Shown here in pieces: positions 45,286 to 53,943 of a stretch of 64,000 bases of DNA. Below the pieces are notes generated by a model. That model searched no databases. It was given only the letters and a program-made list of their open reading frames with translations, and had not been told where the DNA came from. The DNA comes from an uncultured bacterium (lineage in GTDB: Bacteria; Hydrogenedentota; Hydrogenedentia; Hydrogenedentales; Hydrogenedentaceae), in NCBI GenBank assembly GCA_937124615.1, contig CAKZKR010000008.1:1-64000 (forward strand), given 5' to 3'. The number at the start of each line of letters is the position of its first letter. Position 1 is the first letter of the stretch. The translations under genes and the position numbers were made by a program.

Positions 45286-47328
45286 ATGAAAATATTTAGA
45301 AGTATAAACTATTGGTGTGTTATTACATTTATTTTTTTGTATTCAGGATTGTGTTTTCCGGACCCATTCGATTGGAATGTTTTGCAGAAAATAGATATCC
45401 CTTTCAAACCTCAGGAAATGATGAAAAAATATTTAAATGAATGTGCGTTTACTTACTTAAATGCATTTGAGAACGACCCTAATAGATTCCCCGAAAAGGA
45501 AAACTTAGAGTTGTATAAAGAGGAAAAGAGAAATTTATTTTGGTCTCTAATAGGAGGAAAACCCCAAACAACTTCACTTAATCCTGTTATTGTTCGTAAA
45601 GGGACAAAATCTACATACAGATTTGAAGTTTTGTATTTTGAAAGCCAACCAAATTTTTATGTGTCTGCAATATTATTTCTCCCTCTTACATCTCCTCCAT
45701 ACCCTTGTGTAATTGTCCCTTGTGGACATTCACAGGAGGCAAAAGGTTATCCGGAATACCAGAAATTATGTATTTTGTTAGCCAGTAATGGAATAGCCTC
45801 TCTAATATATGACCCGCCCGGTCAGGGTGAAAGAATTGCTTTTTTAAAGGAAGATGGTTCTCCTGATATATGGGGGACTGCAGAACACACAGTATTAGGA
45901 TTAGGATGTATCCTGTTAGGCGAGAATTATGCTCGATATGAAATATGGGATGGAATGAGAGCAATTGACTATCTTGAAACTCGTGAGGACATACAAAAAA
46001 ATAAGATAGGTTGTTCCGGCAATTCAGGTGGCGGAACTCAAACCGCTTATCTTATGGCTTTGGACCCACGCATTTATGCTTCTGCCCCATCCTGCTATTT
46101 AACTTCATGGGAACGATTGCTAAATACTATTGGTCCACAAGATGCGGAACAAAATATTTTTTCTCAAATAAAACATGGATATGACCATTTTGAATATGTT
46201 TTTATGCATGCTCCAAATCCTACACTGATTTGCTCTGCCACAAAAGATTTCTTTGATATTAATGGTACATGGGCTACCTTCCGCTACTCAAAAAGACTTT
46301 ATTCAAAGTTGGGATTCAATCGGTTCTGCGACCTAATAGAAGTCGATACCCAACATGGTTTGGGAAAAGCATTACGAGAAGAAATAGTAGAATGGATGCT
46401 CTTGTGGCTTACAGGTGTGAGTAAGGAAGTGGAAGAACAAATCAATGATAGTGAATTATTAGTAAAAGATGAATATTGTGTTTGTAGCGGGGGAAATATA
46501 AAAGAAATCCCAAATTCAAAAAGTATTATCGATATAAACAAAGAGAAAAAAAGAGAGTTAGAAAAGGCTCGAAGTGTCATCTGGACTTCGTTTTCATTGG
46601 AGCAAAAGCAAGCAAAAGTAAGAGAAATTATTAATGTAAGTGATTGGGATTCTATCCCCGACCCAAAAGTCAAAGAACTTGAAAGAATTAAGACGAATTT
46701 TTTCCCTCAAGCAAAGTCAATTATACCTATAGTAATAGATGTTGAAAAAGGAGTTCTCCTTCCAGGGTATTTATTCGAGACAAATAATCCTATTTCTAAA
46801 GTTGTTATCTATACACACCCGAATGGGAAAGATCTGAATCCCGATATTATAAAGAAATATTTGAGTAATCGTATTTATGTTTGTGCTGTTGATTTAAGAG
46901 GGACAGGAGAAACAAGTCCTGAGTCTGGGAAAAATGATATTATGAGAACCGTTGGTTCCGGTTGGGAGGATTATTTTCGTGCGTATTTAGTTGGTAAGTC
47001 CTTTGTAGGGATGAGAGTCTATGATTATTTGTCTGTGATTAAGTACTTAAGAGGAAAGTACGGAGATGAAATAAACATATCAATAAATACAGAAGGTGTT
47101 CTTTGTATCCCTGCTGTGCATACTGCATTTTTATTATTACCCCAAAAAATTGAACTTAATCTCAAAGGCTTAGTTTCCTGGGGTGATGTGATAGAAAATC
47201 CACGAATTCATGGCCAGATAATGAATACTGTGCACGGTGTGTTAAAATGGTATGATATTCCTCAACTTATATCTGAAATTGATAGAGAAAGGGTAATAAT
47301 TGAACAGGAAAACCCTCCAATCTTTTAA
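45286..47328 (+). CDS. Secreted alpha/beta hydrolase (acetyl esterase-like), two-domain
   Basis: 680 residues from the ATG at 45286, which starts a clear signal peptide (IFRSINYWCVITFIFLYSGL). The first hydrolase domain has CVIVPCGHSQEAKG, YDPPGQGER and the nucleophile in KIGCSGNSGGGTQTAYL, with ATKDFFD and DTQHGLGKA giving later Asp and His. This resembles the acetyl xylan esterase (AXE1/Abhydrolase_7) group. A second, hydrolase-like half (about 500-680) has YTHPNGKDLN and AVDLRGTGETS but no clear nucleophile elbow. It probably deacetylates polysaccharides in the periplasm. The frame extends upstream to 45175, inside the Nudix gene. Confidence 0.72.
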   Translation: MKIFRSINYWCVITFIFLYSGLCFPDPFDWNVLQKIDIPFKPQEMMKKYLNECAFTYLNAFENDPNRFPEKENLELYKEEKRNLFWSLIGGKPQTTSLNPVIVRKGTKSTYRFEVLYFESQPNFYVSAILFLPLTSPPYPCVIVPCGHSQEAKGYPEYQKLCILLASNGIASLIYDPPGQGERIAFLKEDGSPDIWGTAEHTVLGLGCILLGENYARYEIWDGMRAIDYLETREDIQKNKIGCSGNSGGGTQTAYLMALDPRIYASAPSCYLTSWERLLNTIGPQDAEQNIFSQIKHGYDHFEYVFMHAPNPTLICSATKDFFDINGTWATFRYSKRLYSKLGFNRFCDLIEVDTQHGLGKALREEIVEWMLLWLTGVSKEVEEQINDSELLVKDEYCVCSGGNIKEIPNSKSIIDINKEKKRELEKARSVIWTSFSLEQKQAKVREIINVSDWDSIPDPKVKELERIKTNFFPQAKSIIPIVIDVEKGVLLPGYLFETNNPISKVVIYTHPNGKDLNPDIIKKYLSNRIYVCAVDLRGTGETSPESGKNDIMRTVGSGWEDYFRAYLVGKSFVGMRVYDYLSVIKYLRGKYGDEINISINTEGVLCIPAVHTAFLLLPQKIELNLKGLVSWGDVIENPRIHGQIMNTVHGVLKWYDIPQLISEIDRERVIIEQENPPIF

Positions 47329-47346
47329 GAAGTAGGTGAAGTAATA

Positions 47347-48162
47347 ATGATAAGTATATCTTTTATATATATGGGAATTATGGTATCTTTTTTTTCACAG
47401 GTGGATTTTACGGAAAAAGGGAAGATTAATCCATCAGAACATACCCGGACAATAGCATTAAATCCAGATAACAATGAAAATAGCAACTGGTTTTGGTTTG
47501 TGAGCCTTGTAAATCCATATCCGAAAATGGAGAGTGAAAAACCTGTAAGAGAATTATTCGACCCCATTATGGGATTTTTTGCTCCGGAACAAAAACCTGT
47601 TAAAACAGTTAGTGATTTTAGAGATGACCATTTAATTTGGGCACCCCATGCAGGAATTGGATATAAGATTAATTCAAAATGGACTATTACTGCACAAGGA
47701 GGAGGTGAGGGAGGAAAAATTAGGACAAAGCAGACACACCCTTCTATTCTTTTAATGCCTTTACATACCGATTTTGAAATAAAGCGAATGGCTTTTTATT
47801 GCGGGACGGGTGTTCATTTTTCACCATGGGGTTCCCCACCTCACAAAGACTTTACAAATTGGAAAGAGCGAATAAAAGCAACTCGTCCTTATTTTTCAGC
47901 ATCCGCTACCTATACTTATGCTACCTATGATGCAAAAGTAAAGGTAAAGTTTCTTCCTTTTTTGCATTTGGTAGATTTAAATTTATCTGATGAATGGCAC
48001 ACCGTTAGTTTAGATACCAATATTGGTTTTGAAGTTCCCTTAAATCAAAGAGATGAATTTGTTTTTTCTTTTGGGTATTCGAAATTTGCAAGACTTCAAG
48101 AAGATTTCGATAGTTTTACTTTTACCATAGAATTCAAGAGGTTTTTAGAGAAGAAGAGATAA
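47347..48162 (+). CDS. Probable outer-membrane beta-barrel protein
   Basis: 271 residues with a short hydrophobic N-terminus (about 1-17, probably a signal peptide). The body has alternating polar/hydrophobic strands, e.g. WTITAQGGGEGGKIRTK, RPYFSASATYTYATYDAKVKV, DTNIGFEVPL and DEFVFSFGYSKF, and ends in an aromatic-containing strand (FTFTIEFKRFL). This is the look of an outer-membrane barrel. It begins 18 bases after the hydrolase, so the two may be cotranscribed. Function is unknown. Confidence 0.6.
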   Translation: MISISFIYMGIMVSFFSQVDFTEKGKINPSEHTRTIALNPDNNENSNWFWFVSLVNPYPKMESEKPVRELFDPIMGFFAPEQKPVKTVSDFRDDHLIWAPHAGIGYKINSKWTITAQGGGEGGKIRTKQTHPSILLMPLHTDFEIKRMAFYCGTGVHFSPWGSPPHKDFTNWKERIKATRPYFSASATYTYATYDAKVKVKFLPFLHLVDLNLSDEWHTVSLDTNIGFEVPLNQRDEFVFSFGYSKFARLQEDFDSFTFTIEFKRFLEKKR

Positions 48163-48185
48163 TTTAAAGTGAAGGTTGCATACAG

Positions 48186-50918
48186 TTAGTTCAAAAAGAG
48201 TTCGGCAATAACTTCTTGTCCGGAGGGCTTTTTTAAGGCAAAACCCAATTTAGAACACACTCTTAACATAGACCTGTTTTCAGGTAAAATGGTCCCGTAT
48301 AATCTTTTAACACCCTCCGTCCTCGAAATCTGTATCAGTCGCCGTAACATTTCAGTTCCTAATCCATGTCCCTGATATAAATCACTAATCATTAGAGCGA
48401 ACTCCGCATCCTGAGTCCCGTGTATTTTTACTATCCTACCCACTCCCAAAATAGCACTTTCCCCCGTTGTTTTGTTCTTTTCAATTGCAACAAGAGCAAT
48501 GCTGCGGTCATAATCAACAAAGCAAATTTCAGTTAATCGTTCATGTTGGGTTCGGACATGTAAAGGCTGTAGTTGAAAATAGCGAAAATACACTGTATTG
48601 TCGCTTAAAGTTTCATGAAAACGAATCATCAAATTTTCATCTTCGGGACGAATAGGTCTAAGAATAATTTCAGTTCCTTTTTTCGATGTCCAACTATATG
48701 TATATTCATTTGGATAGGGACGGATAGCCAGTTTGGGGAATGCTTCCATAGGAGTTTCCATCGGATATAGTAAGATAGAAGCATTTAACGCTACAATCCG
48801 TTTTGGAGATATAACAATTGGATTTATTTCTATTCCTTGGATCAATCGTTGTTCACATATCATATAACTTATCTGAACAAGGAGATGTTCTAATTCATCG
48901 ATATTAAATCCCTTACAAATTTTTCCTGCTTTTAGCGCTTTATATATTTCAGTATCCTCAATCATTCTCCGGGCTAATGTAGTATTCAATGGAGGCAATC
49001 CTATGGCACGGTCTTCAAAGATATACGACATTCTTCCTCCAGATCCAAAATAGATATAAGATCCGAAGAGGGGGTCTATATTGCTTCCAATACAAATTTC
49101 AATTCCATCTCTGGGAACTAATGGTTGAACAGCGATACCGGGAAAGGCACAAATCCCTTTACCATCAGAAACAAAATCGAGTAACGCCCGATAGGCCTTT
49201 CGAACAGCTTCTTCATCATGTAGATTTAATAAAACGCCCCCGGGGTCTGCTAAAATTTTACTACTCAGGAGAACTCTGCGGAGTACTACGGGATAGCCAA
49301 TATTCTTGGCTATATGAACCGCTTCTGTTTCATCATGGGCAATATGTGTTTCTATTAAATTGATGCCATATGCGGACAATACATCCTTTGTTGCCGAAGG
49401 AGTTAGCATAACCTGCCCCTGTCTTAGGGCATATTCAATAGTCGTTTTGGCGAGTAACTTTTGTGCGAAGTATTCACTGGTTTCCTCATGGGCACTGGGA
49501 GTCTCATATAATCCCTTCAATTGATATGAATAATGCCACATTGATTGGAAAACCCGGGCTGCAATATCCGGATAGTCTAAAGTAGGAATACCTGAATTGT
49601 TTAATAATTGTCGCCCTTCTTCTACTTTGTAGCCACCCATCCAACTTGCAAGGATGGGTTTCTTAAAAGGATTTTTTACTTTTATTAGTTCCTCGGCAGT
49701 TTCTAATGGTTTAGTCATAACTTGTGGAGTTAAGATAACAAGAAGTCCATCTGTCTCTTCATCTTTTAACACAACTTCTGCTGATTGTGCGTATCTTTTA
49801 GGGTCTGCATTTGCTAATAAGTCAACGGGGTTATCATGGTTCCAATATGGCGGTAAAATCTCATTTAATTCCTGGATTGTTTTAGGCTGAAGAATGGATA
49901 TGGTTCCTCCCGAAGCCACAAGTGCATCTGTCGCAAGAATACTTGGTCCAGCCGCATTGCTGATAATTGCAAGGCGATTTCCTTTTGGGCGAGGTTGTTT
50001 ACCCAAAACAATAGCCATATCAAACAATTGCTGTATATTATCAACACGAAGTACACCGCAACGTTTTAGGGCCGCGGAAAACACCTCATCACTACATAAC
50101 TCACCCCCAATGTAATAAGGAGTATTTTTTGCTAATTTCGCTCCTAACTCCGTTCTTCCTCCCTTTAATAATATAATAGGTTTGTGCAATGCTACTTCTC
50201 TTGCTGCTGATAAAAAGGAACGAACATCTCCTAAAGCCTGCATATAAATCACAATACTTTTCGTATATGGATCATCTCCCAGATAATAAATTAAATCAGC
50301 CCAATTTACATCGACCATAGTTCCAAAGGAAACAAACTTGCTAAATCCTACTTTTACATGGAAACTCCAATCTAAAATTGCCGCCCCAACAGCACCGCTT
50401 TGCGTAATAAAACCTACAGTCCCCTTTTCCGCTATATGAGGTGCAAAAGCAGAGTTGAGTCCAATAATAGGATTCATTATACCTAAACTGTTTGGTCCGA
50501 CAACTCGAATTTTATTGGGATAAATAAGTTTTTTTATCTCCTCTTCCAATGCTTTACCTGCTTCACCGGTCTCACTAAATCCCGCAGATATAATGATGCA
50601 TCCCTTTACAGAACATTCAATACATTCGTGAAGTATGGAAGGAACGGTTGGAGCAGGGGTTATTATTATTGCTAAGTCGATTGGTTCGGGGATGGATTTT
50701 ATATTTGGATAGGCTAACATTCCAAGTACTTGGTGCCGGTTGGGATTCACTGCATAAACAGTTCCACCAAAGGGACTGCTCATGAGATTCCATAATACAG
50801 TTCTGCCGACACTATCTATTTTATCAGTTGCTCCGATGACTGCAACTGCTTTGGGCATAAAAAAGGCATCAAGAGGATGCCTGATTTCTTCTTCTGTTGT
50901 GATAATCTGTATCGACAT
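48186..50918 (-). CDS. Pat-type protein lysine acetyltransferase (ADP-forming acyl-CoA synthetase-like + GNAT)
   Basis: 910 residues. The order is a CoA-binding domain (about 15-140, with [14 protein letters not shown]), succinyl-CoA ligase-like domains (about 150-470, with [15 protein letters not shown]), an ATP-grasp domain (about 490-705) and a C-terminal GNAT domain (about 740-905). The GNAT Q-x-x-G-x-G motif is in [17 protein letters not shown]. In active ADP-forming synthetases an ASHTG motif holds the phospho-His; here [13 protein letters not shown] occupies that place, so the synthetase part is probably regulatory. It would acetylate enzymes such as acetyl-CoA synthetase. Confidence 0.87.
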   Translation of the reverse strand: MSIQIITTEEEIRHPLDAFFMPKAVAVIGATDKIDSVGRTVLWNLMSSPFGGTVYAVNPNRHQVLGMLAYPNIKSIPEPIDLAIIITPAPTVPSILHECIECSVKGCIIISAGFSETGEAGKALEEEIKKLIYPNKIRVVGPNSLGIMNPIIGLNSAFAPHIAEKGTVGFITQSGAVGAAILDWSFHVKVGFSKFVSFGTMVDVNWADLIYYLGDDPYTKSIVIYMQALGDVRSFLSAAREVALHKPIILLKGGRTELGAKLAKNTPYYIGGELCSDEVFSAALKRCGVLRVDNIQQLFDMAIVLGKQPRPKGNRLAIISNAAGPSILATDALVASGGTISILQPKTIQELNEILPPYWNHDNPVDLLANADPKRYAQSAEVVLKDEETDGLLVILTPQVMTKPLETAEELIKVKNPFKKPILASWMGGYKVEEGRQLLNNSGIPTLDYPDIAARVFQSMWHYSYQLKGLYETPSAHEETSEYFAQKLLAKTTIEYALRQGQVMLTPSATKDVLSAYGINLIETHIAHDETEAVHIAKNIGYPVVLRRVLLSSKILADPGGVLLNLHDEEAVRKAYRALLDFVSDGKGICAFPGIAVQPLVPRDGIEICIGSNIDPLFGSYIYFGSGGRMSYIFEDRAIGLPPLNTTLARRMIEDTEIYKALKAGKICKGFNIDELEHLLVQISYMICEQRLIQGIEINPIVISPKRIVALNASILLYPMETPMEAFPKLAIRPYPNEYTYSWTSKKGTEIILRPIRPEDENLMIRFHETLSDNTVYFRYFQLQPLHVRTQHERLTEICFVDYDRSIALVAIEKNKTTGESAILGVGRIVKIHGTQDAEFALMISDLYQGHGLGTEMLRRLIQISRTEGVKRLYGTILPENRSMLRVCSKLGFALKKPSGQEVIAELFLN

Positions 50919-51008
50919 TTCGATTACCCTGTGTTTAGGAAATTATACATTATTCTATAATGCTGAAATCATATCATTAAACTATCAGAATTTAGGAAAC
51001 ATACCAGT

Positions 51009-51038
51009 TTGAAATTAGACAAGGATATGTTTTACATT
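51009..51038 (+). promoter_or_regulatory. Candidate promoter for the SCP2 gene
   Basis: TTGAAA (51009-51014) and TACATT (51033-51038) are separated by 18 bases, about 70 bases before the ATG. A leader hairpin lies between. Tentative, from sequence only. Confidence 0.45.
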
Positions 51039-51050
51039 AAAAGCGTCTAA

Positions 51051-51078
51051 TTTCTGTAAGCATGGGCTTACAGAGAAA
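51051..51078 (+). promoter_or_regulatory. Leader hairpin before the SCP2 gene
   Basis: CTGTAAGC (51054-51061) pairs perfectly with GCTTACAG (51066-51073) around ATGG. Flanking TTT and AAA can extend it with a bulge. It is in the predicted 5' UTR, about 35 bases from the ATG. It may stabilise the mRNA or regulate; there is no T run, so it is not an ordinary terminator. Confidence 0.4.
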
Positions 51079-51108
51079 TTTTAACCCATATCGAGGGAGG
51101 TTATTCGT

Positions 51109-51432
51109 ATGTCCCAAGTAGCAGAATTCTTCAACCAACTATCATCTAAAGTTGACCCCGCAAAGATTAAGGGGATGAATGTAACTTATCAGTTCGTCAT
51201 CACTGGAGATGATGGGGGAGAATGGGCCGTTTCTGTGGCTGATGAACAAATTTCCGTAACACAAGGGAAAGCAGAAAAAGCCAATATTACATTGACAATT
51301 TCTGCCAGTGATTTCCTTGATTTGGTTGCCGGAAAATTAAACGGTCAAACGGCATTTTTGACAGGTAAACTAAAGATTCAGGGCGATATGACACTTGCAC
51401 TGAAATTACAGTCTGTTTTTAATTTAGGTTAA
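51109..51432 (+). CDS. SCP2 sterol-binding-fold lipid carrier protein
   Basis: 107 residues, one SCP2 domain: YQFVITGDDGGEWAVSVADE, ADKANITLTIS-like (KAEKANITLTISASDFLDL), and a close with LTGKLKIQGDMTLALKLQSVF. Members bind a hydrophobic ligand such as an acyl chain or ubiquinone in an internal tunnel. It stands alone in the cytoplasm. GGGAGG lies eight bases before the ATG. A perfect 12-base hairpin follows the stop. Confidence 0.92.
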   Translation: MSQVAEFFNQLSSKVDPAKIKGMNVTYQFVITGDDGGEWAVSVADEQISVTQGKAEKANITLTISASDFLDLVAGKLNGQTAFLTGKLKIQGDMTLALKLQSVFNLG

Positions 51433-51439
51433 TTTTTTA

Positions 51440-51473
51440 GGCGGGAAATACTTACCGTTAGGTATTTCCCGCC
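51440..51473 (+). terminator. Hairpin after the SCP2 gene
   Basis: GGCGGGAAATAC (51440-51451) pairs perfectly with GTATTTCCCGCC (51462-51473) around a ten-base loop. The T run lies before it, and only a short AATTCT follows, so it is not a textbook intrinsic terminator. It may still pause RNA polymerase or protect the short SCP2 mRNA. The next gene begins at 51483. Confidence 0.6.
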
Positions 51474-51482
51474 CAATTCTAT

Positions 51483-52217
51483 ATGTCCCTAAAAAAAACA
51501 AGAGATATATTTTTACTCATAATTATATCCTTTATTTTGATACTTTCCCCTTGTATTTATAGCTGTAAAAATAAATCTAATTCATTACCTTCGGAACATA
51601 CGCAGTCTATTAATAATAATCCTGTTTTTATTCAGATATTTTCGTCAGAGGCGATAGATAAAAAAATTGCGATAATCGTTCTTGCAAAAGAAGATGAAAA
51701 TGTAGAAGAACTTAAATTAATTTTTGATGAGTTTCTGAAAGAAGGATACAAGGTCGCTTTTTTATTAGGGGATTGGTTGTCAATATTACAGAAGTACCAG
51801 GATTCCTCCAATGAATACAATTACACAAATTCTTTCTGTAACGATTTAGATACTATTTGTAACCAAGAAAAAAAGATAATTTTATTGTCAGGAGAAATGG
51901 GCTGTTTTGCTTCCTATAAGGCACTTCAATCAACTTGTATAGAAGGTTTGATTCTCCTCTCTCCTTATTGCAAGCAGAAGGACTTTCAGCAGAATAATAG
52001 CCAGTTTTCTTTTTATATCCCTACATTTATTTCGGTAGGGGAAAATGATGAGAACTCATTTAAATTTTCTTTACAATTGTATCAGAGTAATCGTTCCTTT
52101 TGTGAGATGAGGACATACCCTACAGATGAGACGAGTTTTAATCTCTTAAAATCATTTAATCATTTAAAAGAACAGATAAAGTTGTGGATAGAAACTATTA
52201 TGACAAGGAAAAATTGA
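51483..52217 (+). CDS. Lipoprotein with alpha/beta-hydrolase-like fold, degenerate
   Basis: 244 residues. The signal peptide ends in a lipobox (IYSC, Cys28, or LSPC, Cys24). The rest has the alternating strands and helices of an alpha/beta hydrolase: IAIIVLAKEDENVEEL, YKVAFLLGDWL, then IILLSGEMGCFASYKAL where the nucleophile elbow would be, and TFISVGENDENSF where the acid would be. The elbow has Glu-Met in place of x-Ser, so it is probably not a standard esterase. It precedes the aspartic-protease-like gene by three bases and may act with it. Confidence 0.5.
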   Translation: MSLKKTRDIFLLIIISFILILSPCIYSCKNKSNSLPSEHTQSINNNPVFIQIFSSEAIDKKIAIIVLAKEDENVEELKLIFDEFLKEGYKVAFLLGDWLSILQKYQDSSNEYNYTNSFCNDLDTICNQEKKIILLSGEMGCFASYKALQSTCIEGLILLSPYCKQKDFQQNNSQFSFYIPTFISVGENDENSFKFSLQLYQSNRSFCEMRTYPTDETSFNLLKSFNHLKEQIKLWIETIMTRKN

Positions 52218-52220
52218 TTT

Positions 52221-53342
52221 GTGTCTTTTGATAAAGATGTTAAAAGGACAATTATAATACTATTCTCATTCATCATTTTTTTTACCATCCCCTGTTTTTC
52301 TGTAGAAGATAGTCAATTCCAATCCTCGTTTGTAATGCAAAAAGGGGCTATTCTTATAAATGCGGATCCTGTTCATCCTTCTTCATTTTACTTATTGGAT
52401 ACAGGTATCTCTGTGCCAATATTGAAAGAGAAAGAGGGTTTGGAAATAAAAAAACCACATAATTCGGATAATATTAAACTAAAAGACTATGAACATAATA
52501 TTCCATTCGTTCCTTATTATCAGGGCAAGGTTATATTGTCCGATTTATTAGATATTTCAAAAAAATTTGGGGTACATATCAATGGTATTTTGCCTATATT
52601 CTATCCGGGATATGAAATTTATTTAGATTTTGGAAAAGGCAAAATTGTTTGGCAATTAATTACACACAAAAGCAAGGACCAGAAAAAAAACATTATTTGT
52701 GAGAAAATGTTCTTCTCATCTGAAAATGTAATGCCAAAAATTTCAATCATGCTTAATAACAAAATCGCTTCTGTTGCTAATGTGGATTTTGTAAGAAATG
52801 AGTCTGTAATCTTTCCTATGAGTATGGTTAATGATAAAAGACTGATAACTAATGAAAACACTTTTGCTCATTTTAAGGGTGGAAAAGTAGTTCAATATTT
52901 TCGCTTAAAGACATTACAAGTGGGAAGCCAGAAATTCAATAACCTTATTTCTGTTTCGGTTCCAGAAGAGAAAGAAATATCCTTAGGGACTTCTTTTTGG
53001 CGTCAATTTGTACTTAAGATAAATTATGAGGAAGCATCAATATGTTTTTTAAAAACCAATATTTCTGATGAACGGGAATGGGCGGGAGTTGGTATATTAC
53101 CCGATTGCTTGAATGAAGAAGGGTGGTTAATCGGAGTAATCGAAAATTCTTCCGCATGGTCTTATAATTTGAGAGGAGGAGAAACTCTTATAAAAATCGA
53201 TGAATGTGAGATTAAATCATTAGATATAGACCAAATTATTCGTTTACTAAATCCTCCCCAGGGTACGGAGATAACATGTAAAGTGATAGACTTTACAAGA
53301 AAAATAAGAGAGTTAAAGTTAAAATCTCAAAGAATAATTTAA
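52221..53342 (+). CDS. Secreted retropepsin-like (DTG) protein with C-terminal PDZ domain
   Basis: 373 residues, starting at GTG with AAGGAA ten bases upstream. A signal anchor (about 10-27) is followed by an all-beta protease-like domain with FYLLDTGIS (D60-T61-G62), the aspartic protease motif. A second beta domain follows with HFKGGKVVQYFRLKTLQVG and SLGTSFWRQFVLKINYEEASI in pieces. The end is a PDZ domain (about 285-365): GVGILPDCLNEEGWLIGVI, NLRGGETLIKIDECEI. This fits bacterial retropepsin-like proteins with PDZ domains. It sits in the periplasm and may be an active or inactive protease. It follows the lipoprotein gene by three bases. Confidence 0.65.
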   Translation: MSFDKDVKRTIIILFSFIIFFTIPCFSVEDSQFQSSFVMQKGAILINADPVHPSSFYLLDTGISVPILKEKEGLEIKKPHNSDNIKLKDYEHNIPFVPYYQGKVILSDLLDISKKFGVHINGILPIFYPGYEIYLDFGKGKIVWQLITHKSKDQKKNIICEKMFFSSENVMPKISIMLNNKIASVANVDFVRNESVIFPMSMVNDKRLITNENTFAHFKGGKVVQYFRLKTLQVGSQKFNNLISVSVPEEKEISLGTSFWRQFVLKINYEEASICFLKTNISDEREWAGVGILPDCLNEEGWLIGVIENSSAWSYNLRGGETLIKIDECEIKSLDIDQIIRLLNPPQGTEITCKVIDFTRKIRELKLKSQRII

Positions 53343-53380
53343 ATCATAATTGTTATTACTGATCGGGCTTTAAAATAACT

Positions 53381-53410
53381 GAGGTGCCGGTAGGGGGCGA
53401 CCGACACCTC
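53381..53410 (+). terminator. GC-rich hairpin after the DTG/PDZ gene
   Basis: GAGGTGCCGGT (53381-53391) pairs with ACCGACACCTC (53400-53410) with one C-A mismatch, loop AGGGGGCG. TATAAGTTTT follows, a weak T run. It may end the DTG/PDZ transcript or be the first stem of the structured island after it. Confidence 0.55.
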
Positions 53411-53421
53411 TATAAGTTTTA

Positions 53422-53653
53422 ACTCTGAGGGGTATCAGAGTCAAAGAGGTAGCAGAGCTGGGAGAAGCGGAAGAGAGGATTCCCGGCCGGGGTAAACCGG
53501 GATATCAGTTATTCCGGAGAGAGAGATATGCACTGCAGTGGTAATGGGAGGACAACCACTGGCAGCTATTTTATGTGCTTCGCTATGTGTTGGATTCAAT
53601 TGGACCTTGATGTGTAGTAGTAGCATAGGGAACACATTCGCAGCTCTGCTACC
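53422..53653. other. GC-rich island with nested inverted repeats: candidate structured RNA or small mobile element
   Basis: In a gene desert between convergent genes, GC content rises sharply above the surrounding DNA. ACTCTGA (53422-53428) pairs with TCAGAGT (53435-53441). GGTAGCAGAGCTG (53448-53460) is the exact complement of CAGCTCTGCTACC (53641-53653). Inside these are GATTCCCGG (53478-53486) with CCGGGATATC (53497-53506, one bulge), and CAGTGGT (53536-53542) with ACCACTG (53555-53561). ATGTG occurs three times and can pair with CACAT near 53633. No frame inside it has a ribosome site. It is not tRNA, SRP RNA, RNase P, tmRNA or a riboswitch class that I know. Strand is undecided. A MITE with 13-bp terminal repeats is the alternative. 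Confidence 0.55.
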
Positions 53654-53943
53654 AACAGAAACAGTATATCATACATGAGATATAATTGCAAATTTACATT
53701 ATAAATATTAATTATTATATAGGAGTAAATATAGCATTTAAAATTAATATTATCAGATACTTATAAGTGCAAAAAAAAATAGATAATAAAAAATAAGGAA
53801 TCGTTTGTGTTTAAATAAAAAAAGTGAACAAAAAAAATAAAGATAATTGTTATTTAAATAACAAATAATATAAAGTTTTTAATGTATTTGAAATATTTTG
53901 AAATATATTAAATTAAAAAAAGATTTAATCAGGAAAGAACATA
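53654..53943. other. AT-rich non-coding stretch
   Basis: About 290 bases, very AT-rich with many A and T runs, between the island and the end of the PPK2 gene. I see no gene, tRNA, repeat or convincing promoter in it. Confidence 0.6.

Noticed and set aside
53441-53635. A 64-codon minus-strand frame inside the GC-rich island
   Set aside because: It has no ribosome site, resembles no family, and is explained by higher GC and the inverted repeats.
53448-53653. Definite insertion element
   Set aside because: The terminal repeats look right, but I find no flanking target duplication and no transposase, so I keep it only as one alternative.
53448-53653. 6S RNA, RNase P or tmRNA identity for the island
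   Set aside because: None of their conserved core sequences is present; an ACAGAA after the last stem is not enough for RNase P.
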